From NCBI GenBank assembly GCA_001724265.1, contig MEDY01000478.1:1-27530 (forward strand): DNA of 27,530 nucleotides, in the 5' to 3' direction. The position numbers and the translations under genes were made by a program. Shown here piece after piece: positions 9,609 through 18,893 of the stretch (the stretch's first letter is position 1; every line of letters starts with the position of its first letter). A model generated the notes under the pieces. The model was not told the origin of the DNA. It did no database searches and saw only the letters and a program-made list of their open reading frames with translations. Source of the DNA: Rhizaria sp. SCN 62-66. Taxonomy: Eukaryota; Rhizaria, unplaced.

Positions 9609-9996
9609 CTGTCCAGACTTAACACGCTGCAGCGCGCTGTAAAGTATGTTCTAAGGCTTAAAATTTTGAATACAAAAATTTAACTCATGTTAAAATAGCA
9701 TACTTGCGCAACACTTCCGTTAACGGACTATAAAAAGAGATATACTTGATAAAAGTGAGATTTAAGTCACTGCTGTGTGCCCAATTACCCAACAAGACTC
9801 GTCCGGTTCGCAAAAAATTGAGGCGGAGTCAGCTCGAAGCCGAAGACAGCGCTTCGCAAATATGAAAAATGCATGTTTATCATCCGTTATAGCGTATATT
9901 ATAAAGCTTTTTGAACATCCCGCTCCGCAAAGTATCTTTTCTATCAATAGTGTCTCACGTAAGAACCTCCATCTTCTGCGTTTGCGTATCTCCAGA
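9609..9996. promoter_or_regulatory. Divergent promoter region between PGS1 and RRP6
   Basis: 388 nt between two divergent start codons. A TATAAAAA string at 9729-9736 (plus strand) lies about 260 nt before the RRP6 ATG and could serve it. The RRP6 frame is open back to 9775, but that stretch is AT-rich and lacks coding bias, so I treat it as 5' UTR. Confidence 0.4.
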
Positions 9997-12900
9997 ATGA
10001 GCAAGGCTCCGAGTCGCTTGGACGCCCTGCTCTCTGGCGCTCCGCTGGGCGCCGTCACGGGCGCGGCCGCCCTGGGCGCCGCCACCGCGCAGTCGACGCA
10101 CATCACGGCCATGCTGTCGGCGTCGATGCAGACCGTTTCCGCCGCGAACGCGCTCGCGGGGAGCAACCTCGCGTACCTCTCCACGGTCCCCTCGGTGGCG
10201 GCCAAGACGCAGGCCGTGCAGCAGCAAATCCTGTCTCTGATGGCGCAGCTCATCGCCAAGGTCTCCCGCTCCGCGCGCGACGATCCCGCGCCCTTTCTTC
10301 GTCTTAACACGGACTCGGCGCGCTTTTCTGCGCTCGTAGACGCTACTGACGACGGGCTCGAACACGTCTCCGCTGCGCTCGCCCGCGCCCTCAAGCCCGT
10401 CTCCAGCAGCAGCAACGCCTCTGCCGCGGCCGCGACCGCCGCCGCCGACCCCGCCGCCGCCGCGCAGGCCGCCGTGAAGCTGGGCGCGATCCGCTTCAAC
10501 TCGTCCGCGCCCTCAGCCGCCGACGCCGCAGCCGCCAGCGCCAACGCCAGCGCGGGCGCGGTTGTGGGCAAGCCGCAGCTGTCGTTCCGCTTCCCCGTGG
10601 ACAACTCGCCCGCGCCGTGGCTGCCGCGGCTGCGCGTGAAGCCCAACGCGCTGCAGCCGCTGGAGCCCGGCTTCGCGCTGCGGCCGGAGTCAGCGCTCGT
10701 CCCCGCGTCCTCTGTCTACATCAGCACTAGCAACAACGACGACAACGACGACGATGATGATGGAGACGAGGAGAGGAGCTACTACACCGAGGCGTCGACG
10801 CCGGCCGCCATGAGCGCCGCCGCCACCGCGGCCGCCGCAGTCACCGTCCTGCCCTCCGGGTCCGACTCTGACGACGTCGACGACACCGCCAGTCCTAACA
10901 ACAACAGCAACAGCAGCAGCAGCAGCAGCTCTCGTGCCAGTGGCGCTAGAACTGGCTCTGGTTCCGGCTCTGCTAAGAGTTCACTTCCGATGACTGAGCT
11001 TAAGGCGCACATGAGCGGCCTCGGATACAAGTCCAAATCTCACACCTCGACGACAACTCCCAGCAGCAACTCTGGTAACAACAGCAACAGCAACAGTGCT
11101 GCCGCGATCGCCAGCGCCCCGTCCGGCGCGGGCGGCTTAAATTCCTCCTCCGGCGGCCTGACTTCCTCGCTGCCGCACCCGTACGCGTACGAGCTGGCGC
11201 ACGCCGCCGTCCCACGCCGCTGCTTGGGGCCGGTGCGGGAGCGTCTGTTCAAGCCGCTGGCCGAGACGCCCTGCTGGTGGGTCGACTCCCCCGCCGACGT
11301 GCCTGTGCTGGTGAGGAAGCTGCGCGCTGCGAAGGAGATCGCGATCGACTTGGAGCACCACTCGTTCCGCTCGTTCCAGGGCATCACGTGCCTGCTGCAG
11401 CTGTCGACGCGCACGGAGGACTTCATCGTCGACACGATCGCGCTGCGGGACCACCTGGCGCCGCTCAACACGGTCTTCACGGACCCCACGGTGAGCAAGG
11501 TGCTCCACGGCGGCCACATGGACGTGCAATGGCTGCAGCGCGACCTGGGCCTCTACTTGGTCAACCTGTTCGACACGGAGCAGGCGGCGCGGCTGCTCGA
11601 CTTCCGCTCCTTCTCGCTCGCGCACCTGCTCAAGCACTATTGTGACACCACCACGGACAAGAAGTACCAGCTCGCCGACTGGCGGGTCCGCCCGCTCCCG
11701 GCCGAGATGCTGCTGTACGCGCGCCAGGATACCCACTTCCTGCTGTACATCTACGACCGCATGCGGAACGCGCTGGCGGACAAGGCCGCCGCGGTGCTGC
11801 GGGCGCATCCCTCGGCCGCGACCAACCGTGGCAGCGCGGGATACGTCTACGTGCGCCCCTCGGAGGCCGCCTGCAAGAAGGACAGCAGCAACAGCGCCAA
11901 GGACAACAACGACAACGAGGAGGACGAGGACGAAGACTGGTTGTTTGACGACGAGACCACCAATCCTAACAGCAGCGGCAAAAGCAGTTTTGCCAAGACG
12001 AGCTTGCCCCGCGTGATCGACGCCTCGGCGCCCTCCGCGGTCGCGCTGGGCGTGCGCGCCTCGCCGCCGCGCTTCTTCCTCCACGCCGCGTGCCTGAACC
12101 GGTCCCGCGAGACGGCGGCGACGCTGTACGAGAAGGAGGCCGTGACGGCGGGCGCGGCGCTCGACTTCGCCGCGAAGTACCGGCTGACGCTGACGGACCG
12201 GCAGCTGCGCGTGCTGACCGCGCTGCTGCAGTGGCGCGACGGCGTGGCGCGCGCCGAGGACGAGAGCACGGGGTACATCATGCCGAACCAAGCCGTCATC
12301 GGGACCGTTGAGGCGCTGCCCGCGACCGCGGCGGAGCTGGCGCGCGCTTGCCAGGTCCTCACGCCCTCGCTGCGCACGCACGCCGCGGCCGTTGTCGCGC
12401 TCGTCGCCGCCGCGGGCGCCACGGGCGGCGGCAGCAGCGCGACCGCGGCGGCCGTGGCGGCGGCCATCGGGTCCGCCACCGCCAACAGCAACAGCAGCAG
12501 TAGCAGCAACGGAAACGGGAAGACTCCCGCGACCGCGACTGCGAACGGCGCGAGCGCGAACGCTGCCGCTGCCGTTGTTGCTGCTGCTGCTGGTGCTGCT
12601 GCTGCTGGTGCGAATGCTGTGGGGCCGCAGTCGCCGCCGCAGAAGCGGAGCGACCTGGCCAAGTCCACCCAGTGGATTGCTAACAGTACCGGCTCGAGCG
12701 GCGAGTCGTCCCAGTCGCAGTCAATCTCGCCCACTGCGAGCTCCGGCGCCGGCGCCAGTGCCGGTGCTACTGCCAGCGGCAAGAAGGCTACCGCTGCTGC
12801 GGCCGCGGCCGGCGGCAAGGGCGTGACCGTCAAGTCCGAGCCTGCAAGCAGTGACCGTGAGCAGTCGCAGTCTAACTCCGGTGCGAATGGTGAGGTTGAG

Positions 12901-14673
12901 GCTGAGGGCGCTGCTGGCGCGGCCTGGCGCAGTCAGTGGGAGGCCTCAGCCGCCGCCGCCGCCGCCGCCGCCTACGCAGCCGCCGGCGTGACCCGTTCTG
13001 GTCCCTTTGCACTCCTCGACGGAGCAGGTCTCCTCTCGTCCAACAGCAACTGCAACGGTGACAGCTCGAGTGCGAGTGCGAGTCAGAGGGCGGCGCGAGG
13101 CGGCGCGGCGGCGCTGTTCGGCGCTGACTCAGACAACGACGACGTCGACGATAATAACAATGCAATCAACACCGCTGTTGTTTCTAAGGGTGGCAGCAAG
13201 ACTGGTAAGAACGGCAAGAAGGACAACGCTGCAGCAGCTGCGACCCCTGTCCGCCCCCGCTCTAACGCCAGTGCTGCGACCAGTGCGAGTGCAATGACGC
13301 CCGCAGCGGCTGCGGCCGCCGCTGTCCGCGCCAAGCTTGCGGCGACGCCCGCCCTCACGCCCCTCATGCTCGCGACCGCGGCGGCCAGCGCTGCTGCCAA
13401 TACGCCGGCTCACACCGACCTGTCGTGGTCAGCCAACGGCGACACCGCCAACGCCACCGCGACTGCGACTGTGCCTGCTGCCGACAAGGCGAAGCTGACG
13501 AGTATGATCGACTCGGTTTCTGGTGACCTCTCGTCCTTCACCTCGACCTCCGCCCCCGACTTTACCAGCGGCGGCGACGGCAGCGCGAGCAACACGGCAG
13601 CCCTCACCGGCGGCCGCCACTCTGCTGCTGCTGCTGCCAACGCAAACAGCGGGCTGCCTCAGTCGCCGTTGTCGGCGCGCGGCGAGGCAGCCGGTCACGC
13701 GCGGCCCGCCCTCGGCCTCGGCGTGCCCCGCTCAGAGTCGACTGCGGCGGCGGCGGCCCAGGCCAAGGCTGCTGCGGCGGCGACGGCGGAGGCCGTGGCG
13801 GCGTCGGCGCGCGGACAGGTGCCGCTGTCAATGCGCGAGATCTACGTCCTGGCCAACGCCAACAAGACGAAGCTTAGCAAACAGGCCGCCGCCGCCGCCG
13901 CCGCCGCCAATGCCGCTGTGACTGGCCCTAGCGCCAACGCTGCGAGCGTTGATGGTGCGGCTGCGGGCAATAGCGAGGAGCGCGAGGCTAAGCGCGCGCG
14001 CAAGGCTGCCAAGAAGGCCGCCAAGAAAGCAGCCTCCGCCGCCGCTGCCGCTGCTAACGCCGGCAACAGCGACGACGAGGCTGCGAACGATGACGGCGAC
14101 GACGATGATGAAGCCTTCCTGGGCAAGGTTGGGTGGACAGCAGGCGCGAACGCTGCGGCGAGCAACGCCGCCACCGCCGCTGCCGCCGCGAACCTCGCGA
14201 GCGCTAAAGCTGCGACTGGGGGCAAGAGCGAAGGTGGGAAGCGTAAGAAGCAGCCCTTCACCCCCATCAGTAACAACAACGATGACACTGCTGCTGCTGC
14301 CAACGATGACGACCACGACAGCTCAAGCTCGAGCGCTGGCTCTGGCTCTGGCTCTAAGAGTGCGACCCCGACGGCCGCTGCCAACTCTAGCATCGTCAGC
14401 TTCGACTTCGCCGCGATGACCGCGACGAACGCCTTCTCCTCGGCCAACGTCAGCGGCGCGATGCTCGCCGCCGCAGCAAACTACAGCTCCGGCGGACGCT
14501 ACTACGACGGCAACGCGCGCGGCGGTCGCGGCGGACGCGGTGGCGGCCGCGGCGGTGGTCGTGGCGGTGGCGGCCGCGGCGGCAGTCGCGGAGGCAGTAG
14601 CCGCGGCGGCGGTGGCGGCGGCGGGCGCGGCGGCAGTCGTGGCGGCGGCGGTGGCGGCGGTCGCGGCCGGTAA
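9997..14673 (+). CDS. EXOSC10: RRP6/EXOSC10-type 3'-5' exoribonuclease, nuclear exosome
   Basis: A single-exon protein of 1558 residues, about twice the usual length, stop TAA. RRP6/EXOSC10 is the distributive 3'-5' exonuclease of the nuclear exosome, trimming rRNA, snoRNA and aberrant RNAs. The N-terminal region holds a PMC2NT-like block (FSALVDATDDGLEHVSAALA). The DEDDy exonuclease domain starts near residue 425: IAIDLEHHSFRSFQG (D451, E453), HGGHMDVQWLQRDLGLYLVN (D509), and YARQDTHFLLYIYD (Y574, D578). An HRDC domain follows at about 730-800 (LTLTDRQLRVLTALLQWRDG). From about 830 to 1500 it is Ala, Ser, Asn, Gly and Asp low complexity with Lys-rich patches. It ends in an RGG-rich tail from about 1508. 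The start at 9997 is where coding bias begins; an in-frame ATG at 9862 would add 45 residues. No TAG occurs in 1559 codons. Confidence 0.93.
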   Translation: MSKAPSRLDALLSGAPLGAVTGAAALGAATAQSTHITAMLSASMQTVSAANALAGSNLAYLSTVPSVAAKTQAVQQQILSLMAQLIAKVSRSARDDPAPFLRLNTDSARFSALVDATDDGLEHVSAALARALKPVSSSSNASAAAATAAADPAAAAQAAVKLGAIRFNSSAPSAADAAAASANASAGAVVGKPQLSFRFPVDNSPAPWLPRLRVKPNALQPLEPGFALRPESALVPASSVYISTSNNDDNDDDDDGDEERSYYTEASTPAAMSAAATAAAAVTVLPSGSDSDDVDDTASPNNNSNSSSSSSSRASGARTGSGSGSAKSSLPMTELKAHMSGLGYKSKSHTSTTTPSSNSGNNSNSNSAAAIASAPSGAGGLNSSSGGLTSSLPHPYAYELAHAAVPRRCLGPVRERLFKPLAETPCWWVDSPADVPVLVRKLRAAKEIAIDLEHHSFRSFQGITCLLQLSTRTEDFIVDTIALRDHLAPLNTVFTDPTVSKVLHGGHMDVQWLQRDLGLYLVNLFDTEQAARLLDFRSFSLAHLLKHYCDTTTDKKYQLADWRVRPLPAEMLLYARQDTHFLLYIYDRMRNALADKAAAVLRAHPSAATNRGSAGYVYVRPSEAACKKDSSNSAKDNNDNEEDEDEDWLFDDETTNPNSSGKSSFAKTSLPRVIDASAPSAVALGVRASPPRFFLHAACLNRSRETAATLYEKEAVTAGAALDFAAKYRLTLTDRQLRVLTALLQWRDGVARAEDESTGYIMPNQAVIGTVEALPATAAELARACQVLTPSLRTHAAAVVALVAAAGATGGGSSATAAAVAAAIGSATANSNSSSSSNGNGKTPATATANGASANAAAAVVAAAAGAAAAGANAVGPQSPPQKRSDLAKSTQWIANSTGSSGESSQSQSISPTASSGAGASAGATASGKKATAAAAAAGGKGVTVKSEPASSDREQSQSNSGANGEVEAEGAAGAAWRSQWEASAAAAAAAAYAAAGVTRSGPFALLDGAGLLSSNSNCNGDSSSASASQRAARGGAAALFGADSDNDDVDDNNNAINTAVVSKGGSKTGKNGKKDNAAAAATPVRPRSNASAATSASAMTPAAAAAAAVRAKLAATPALTPLMLATAAASAAANTPAHTDLSWSANGDTANATATATVPAADKAKLTSMIDSVSGDLSSFTSTSAPDFTSGGDGSASNTAALTGGRHSAAAAANANSGLPQSPLSARGEAAGHARPALGLGVPRSESTAAAAAQAKAAAAATAEAVAASARGQVPLSMREIYVLANANKTKLSKQAAAAAAAANAAVTGPSANAASVDGAAAGNSEEREAKRARKAAKKAAKKAASAAAAAANAGNSDDEAANDDGDDDDEAFLGKVGWTAGANAAASNAATAAAAANLASAKAATGGKSEGGKRKKQPFTPISNNNDDTAAAANDDDHDSSSSSAGSGSGSKSATPTAAANSSIVSFDFAAMTATNAFSSANVSGAMLAAAANYSSGGRYYDGNARGGRGGRGGGRGGGRGGGGRGGSRGGSSRGGGGGGGRGGSRGGGGGGGRGR
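14518..14670 (+). repeat. Gly/Arg codon repeat encoding the RGG tail of RRP6
   Basis: A run of GGC/GGT/CGC/CGT codons gives repeated RGG, GGRGGGRGG and SRGG units. Such tails usually bind RNA and are arginine-methylation targets; that role is inferred here. Confidence 0.8.
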
Positions 14674-15938
14674 GCATCGGCTTGAATCGCAACGATAACG
14701 ATTGCAACAAAACATAAACAAAACACAGTGATAACGCTTGGAGGGTGACTATTAGGCGTGTTAACACTACACTATGAGTGTTTTTCGCGACAAAATGAAG
14801 TATCAGTTCAGGATAAAAACAAATACATGTACATTAAAGAAACTAGCTGCTTTTGTGGATTATTTTACAACTGAATTGAAATGCCTTGTTAAACTGAACA
14901 AAATCTCGTGTATGTATGCATACGCACTAACACGAGCGTTAACACTGATGCTGCAACAAATCTTGCATCATCAAAGCTGGTTGAATCACGCATTCCTATG
15001 AGCTATATGCATTGTAAGGTCAGCACTATGATGCGTACAACAGTCTTTGCTGTTCAGTTAAATAGCTTTCAGTGTCTTCTGATGTAAACTTATTGAAAGA
15101 AAGAAACCCTCGCACTCAAACGGAGTGTTACGGGGACGGGCTGGTTGGCATTGTGTATTGCGCGTGCTTGGGCGTGCTTGTACGACGACGACTATTACAT
15201 TACAGAGCGAGAAAGAGTGGTGTAACAGTATACGGGTGTGGGTATGTAACTGCGTTCGCGTTGCGGTAGCGTTACGACGCGAATGAATAAACTGTTACAC
15301 TGCTTATGCTGATGCTTGCTGGTGACATATTGACACTGAACACTTGACACTGACACGAAGAGAGGTAAGAAGCGAACGCTGCTGCTGGCTGATTGACAGC
15401 GAAGAGAAAAATACAAAGCTGCGGCAGCGGCGGCAAACTTAACCCTTAAAGACCACACGCGCGCTCAACCCGGACCTCTTGTAGTAAAGTAAGTACGTAC
15501 TCAGATTGGAAAAGAAGAACGGGGGTCAGGAAAGCGCGGGGAAATATGATGGCGAAAATCAAATAAATATTAGAGGCACCACAAGAAGGGGCATCCGTGT
15601 TGTCATTACTGCGACTGGAACTTTGCTACTGTTGCTGTTGTTGTTGTTGTCGGAATTATTATGAGTAGTAGTTGTTGTTGGTGTTGTTGTGTTGCGCTTT
15701 GTACTGACGCGCACACAGACTGGATATATCGCATGCAAAACACGCCTGATCTTGTTCGTGAACAATCACACACGCACACGGTGAGGCAAAGTTATCACAA
15801 AAATGTTGTGACTGACAGTTTCCGTCGATTAGAGAGAAAGCCTTGCGTGTTATGGTCGCGCGAGTGAGATGTGAGAGCAAGAGAGCGCGATTACAGAGCG
15901 AAGAAGCAAAGCTTGCGAAGCGAGCAGGCACAGCGCAC
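14674..15938. other. Intergenic between convergent RRP6 and HIG1 gene; no gene seen
   Basis: About 1.26 kb of mixed, mostly AT-rich sequence. It should hold both 3' UTRs. An AATAAA lies at 15286-15291 (plus strand), 610 nt after RRP6, with uncertain use. Open frames here are short, without the GC3 bias of the real genes, and match no family I know. A GTT-type microsatellite is listed separately. Confidence 0.45.
15630..15695. repeat. (GTT)n-type imperfect microsatellite
   Basis: Runs of GTT/TTG triplets at 15630-15650 and 15669-15694, interrupted by CGGAATTATTATGAGTA. The tract is noncoding and lies in the presumed 3' flank of the HIG1 gene. Confidence 0.7.
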
Positions 15939-16460
15939 TTACTCGCTTTTCTTGCTACCAGAGAGGTGAGTGATGGCCTTGGCGATGGACCAAACGCAGG
16001 CGCCGACTGCCGCGCCCTGGAAGGCGATACGGGCGAACATGTACTTGTTGGCCTTGGTCGAGTCGCGGGTGACGAACGACTGCTTCATGCCGCCCATGAG
16101 GGCGACGACGGTGAGGCCGGCGAAGATGGGCACGGCGGGGTCCTCCTTGGCCTTGGCCTTGGCGGTCTCCCAGAACGAGGGGCGGCGCTGGTACGAGTCC
16201 CTGTGGTGTCAAAAACGCAAGGTGCACAGCGCGGAGAGATGGCGAGGGGGAAGGCGGCGATGGGGAAGCGGGACAGAAGGAGGAAAGTGAGCTGAGTAGG
16301 GGCGGGGATTGGGAAGCGAAGCGTGGTGCGGGATTTACGAGTCGGAATAGAGGCATATTCGGTGCGGGAAGAAGAAAACGCACCACTCACGGTCGTCCCA
16401 GAACTCGAAGCCGCCCTTGTCGGCGGGCTTGTTGGCGGAGTTGGCGGAATCAGAGGACAT
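15939..16460 (-). CDS. HIG1-domain (hypoxia-induced) mitochondrial membrane protein, Rcf1/HIGD-like
   Basis: Two exons on the minus strand, 16460-16387 and 16200-15939, give 111 residues and a TAA stop. HIG1 proteins such as yeast Rcf1 and human HIGD1/2 sit in the mitochondrial inner membrane and assist cytochrome c oxidase and supercomplexes. The N-terminus is short and soluble (MSSDSANSANKPADKGGFEF). Then come KAKEDPAVPIFAGLTVVAL (first membrane helix), a basic loop, and MFARIAFQGAAVGACVWSI, which matches the conserved RxxxQG motif at the second helix. The best-looking donor (GTGAGT at 16390) would break the frame. The frame requires a donor four bases further on (GTGGTG), which gives DDRE joined to DSYQRR. 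The acceptor is CACAG. I cannot say which Rcf1/Rcf2/HIGD subtype it is. Confidence 0.87.
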
Positions 16461-16859
16461 AAACTCGAAACTATGCAAAAACAAGACGTTCGGGAGGGTG
16501 TTTGAGGGTGAGACTGCAGTCGTGAATCTCGGGGATACCGCATGCATAACGCACACAAATTCATGCACAGAAAAAGGAACAGATATCAAAATCAAGTAAT
16601 CTACGCAATCAACAATAGTATACCTTTCAATGCACGCTGCAACATGTGCAACTCATTAAGTTGCAAGTTCCCCCTGTCGTCACGTGGTGGACGGAAATGC
16701 AATTCGGTTTGTCGGGCCAACAGCCAGTCAGAAAACAAGAACTGGTTGCTCACGGTCACTTTCGACAAAAGCGAAGGGACTGATGTGTGGGTGGCTTAGA
16801 AGGGTGTCATTTGGGCATTTGCTTATCGTGCGTTGGTAGTCATACCTGGTTTGTACGAA
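16461..16859. promoter_or_regulatory. Divergent promoter region, HIG1 gene and four-pass membrane protein gene
   Basis: About 400 nt between two divergent start codons. It has no clear TATA element. The open frames here are upstream extensions without coding bias. Confidence 0.4.
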
Positions 16860-17812
16860 ATGTCTCTTGTGCATAAGCATGAATATATTGTCGAGTTTGA
16901 CGAAGAGGCCTCCCAGGACCTCTTTCCAAAGCATGGTACGACCCGCTCTACTCTGCTCTCTTGCTCCTTACCCTCCATCTTGCGCTTGTCTAGCTCTCGC
17001 TGTCATTGCTTCTAGCGCATTTCTTACGTTCCTCCATCTATTTCCGCTCTTGTTCTACCCTATAGACCGTCTCCGTGGCGGTGGCGTCGGCGCCTTTGTC
17101 CTCCCCTGGGTCTTTGTTCGTACGTAACCCTCGGCTTTCCATATCCCGTCATTTCACCTTCGTTTCATTACCACACAGTGGCATATGCGCTCCTGACAGA
17201 CCTCCAACTAGCACCACAACTCAGAAAACTCCCTTAAATATACCTGCATATTACTTTCACCCTCACATCCCTTCCATTATCTTCACTCTATCCCTTCTTA
17301 ATCCCTCGTTTTACTTTACTCTCTGCTGCTTTTTGTCTTCTTCTGCTCCTCTTGCTCTTGCTCCGTCCCATCACTGATAATCAACCACAGTGATCCCGCT
17401 GCTGGTCATCGGCTTCGGCGGCTACACCTTGCTCGCGGGCATCCGCCACAGCAGCGAGGTCTGCGACGAGCCCCTCGCCGAGCTGCTCATCGCGATGGGC
17501 GCCTTCCTCATCGCGCCCTTCATGATGGGGTGCCTTTTTGTGCCCGCCTTCCTCTCTGGCACCGGCAGCGACACTGAGGACCTGCTCATCCGCGGCGGCA
17601 TGACCGTGATCGCGCTCGACATGCTCGGCTTCCTCATCTCGCTCATCATCGCCACCTCGACCTTCTCCTCCGCCAATGCGTGCCACGCGCCCCTGGTCAA
17701 AGAGGCGCAGCCGCTGCTCATCGGCGCCTGGGTCGCTGCTGGGTGCGCGCTCGTGTTTGCCGCCGTGCTCGTTTCGCGCAGGAACTCCGAGGGCAGCATC
17801 TCGCACAAGTGA
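16860..17812 (+). CDS. Four-pass membrane protein, TMEM272-like, function unknown
   Basis: Three exons: 16860-16935, 17066-17119 and 17391-17812. All phases agree, giving 183 residues with a TGA stop. The N-terminus is cytosolic-looking and acidic (EYIVEFDEEASQDLF). Four hydrophobic helices follow: GAFVLPWVFVLIPLLVIGFG, AELLIAMGAFLIAPFMMGC, MTVIALDMLGFLISLIIATS, and PLLIGAWVAAGCALVFAAVL. A CDEPLAELLIAMGA block between helices 1 and 2 resembles the Cys-x-x-x-x-Leu motif of uncharacterised TMEM272-type proteins, but this is a weak likeness. Intron 1 (130 nt) starts GTACGA and ends TATAG; intron 2 (271 nt, pyrimidine-rich) starts GTACGT and ends CACAG. The 54-nt middle exon is supported by phase and by the continuous first helix it creates. 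Exon 1 is the least certain part. Confidence 0.7.
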
Positions 17813-18893
17813 AGTGAGCTGAAGTCAAGTGGGAGTGTGAATTGTTCCCTGTGGGAAGCAGATGAGGCGGTTTGTCTCGTGAGAAGATGGGGGTTGATTA
17901 CAAGTTAGTATAGTAAGAATGGTCTTGACATGTGTTGTTTTTAGATCTGATTTACAGTTGACTGAATACATAGTTTCTTGATGCAAAAAGGAGGTTCTTG
18001 GTGCGCACGTCAACCACTACTGCAAGCAAACGTGTGGCGCGAGAGGCGGCTCTAAGCCTCTGAGTCCAGCATGGTCGCGATGTTCAGGAGCACGGAGCAA
18101 AAAGAAAATATTAGTATGCAAGACCACTATGAGCTCGAGGCGCTGGGCTGCGGGGCGGGCAAAAAAAATGAACATGCTTGCAACACGACGCATTTCCCGC
18201 GTAGTCACCTACCGCAGTACTTAGCGCGCCCAACGGTGTTTAACTTCAGAGAGCGGACGGGATCTGGTGTTTTTATAGCTATCTATAGCAGTAGAAATCT
18301 GAGGCTGCTTGTTACTTTGTTTTTGTCCGATCCATTTCTCGGTCGTCTAAACAATTCAATGCACACAAGAAAATACACTCAAAGATCCTGACCTGAGCCT
18401 GACTTGGCAAACAACAAGGATGCATGTATTGCTATTATTAATAATACTAGTATCAGGATTGGGATTTACTCATGTCAGGCGGGGCGATGGTTGTTATCTT
18501 CAGTTTCGATGCCTCATGTTAATACATTATTTTTTTCTTCCTCAACTGGTAACTAAGCGATGAAGTCCGGGCGCGTGACAGCATTGAGTATTGGCAGACA
18601 TATTCGTGGAATTCGAGTGTTATTGGGGTATCTCAATTACCGGTGTAGTACTCTACTCATATCACATTTTAACTCCCTTCGATACTCAATCCATGTGCTT
18701 ATCTCACCTTCTCTTTCACATGCAAAGATCTCTTTCTCAACCGCACTCATTACCCCGCCCCGAGGCAGAGTTACACATAGACACGTCGTCGCCTCTTTAG
18801 CGCTCTACCAGCAGCCGCACAGTTTGCGGTTAACATCTCTACACCCGCGTTTGCGTGAGTCCTGACAGCCTTTTCGTCGCCAGCGATCGCGAG
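17813..18893. other. Intergenic, 1.08 kb; TMEM272-like 3' UTR and transporter promoter
   Basis: Mostly AT-rich. A GC-rich patch at about 18010-18220 has minus-strand frames that stay open only if TAG is sense, but none looks like a known protein and I do not call a gene. The last 300 nt before 18894 are pyrimidine-rich and likely 5' UTR. Confidence 0.4.

Noticed and set aside
9775-9996. N-terminal extension of RRP6 from GTG 9775 or ATG 9862
   Set aside because: The extension is AT-rich without GC3 bias; coding character begins at ATG 9997. ATG 9862 stays possible.
14774-15001. A 75-codon plus-strand ORF with ATG downstream of RRP6
   Set aside because: AT-rich, no GC3 bias and no recognisable motif; probably 3' flank.
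18560-18865. A 101-codon plus-strand ORF before the transporter
   Set aside because: No coding bias; it overlaps the likely promoter and 5' UTR.
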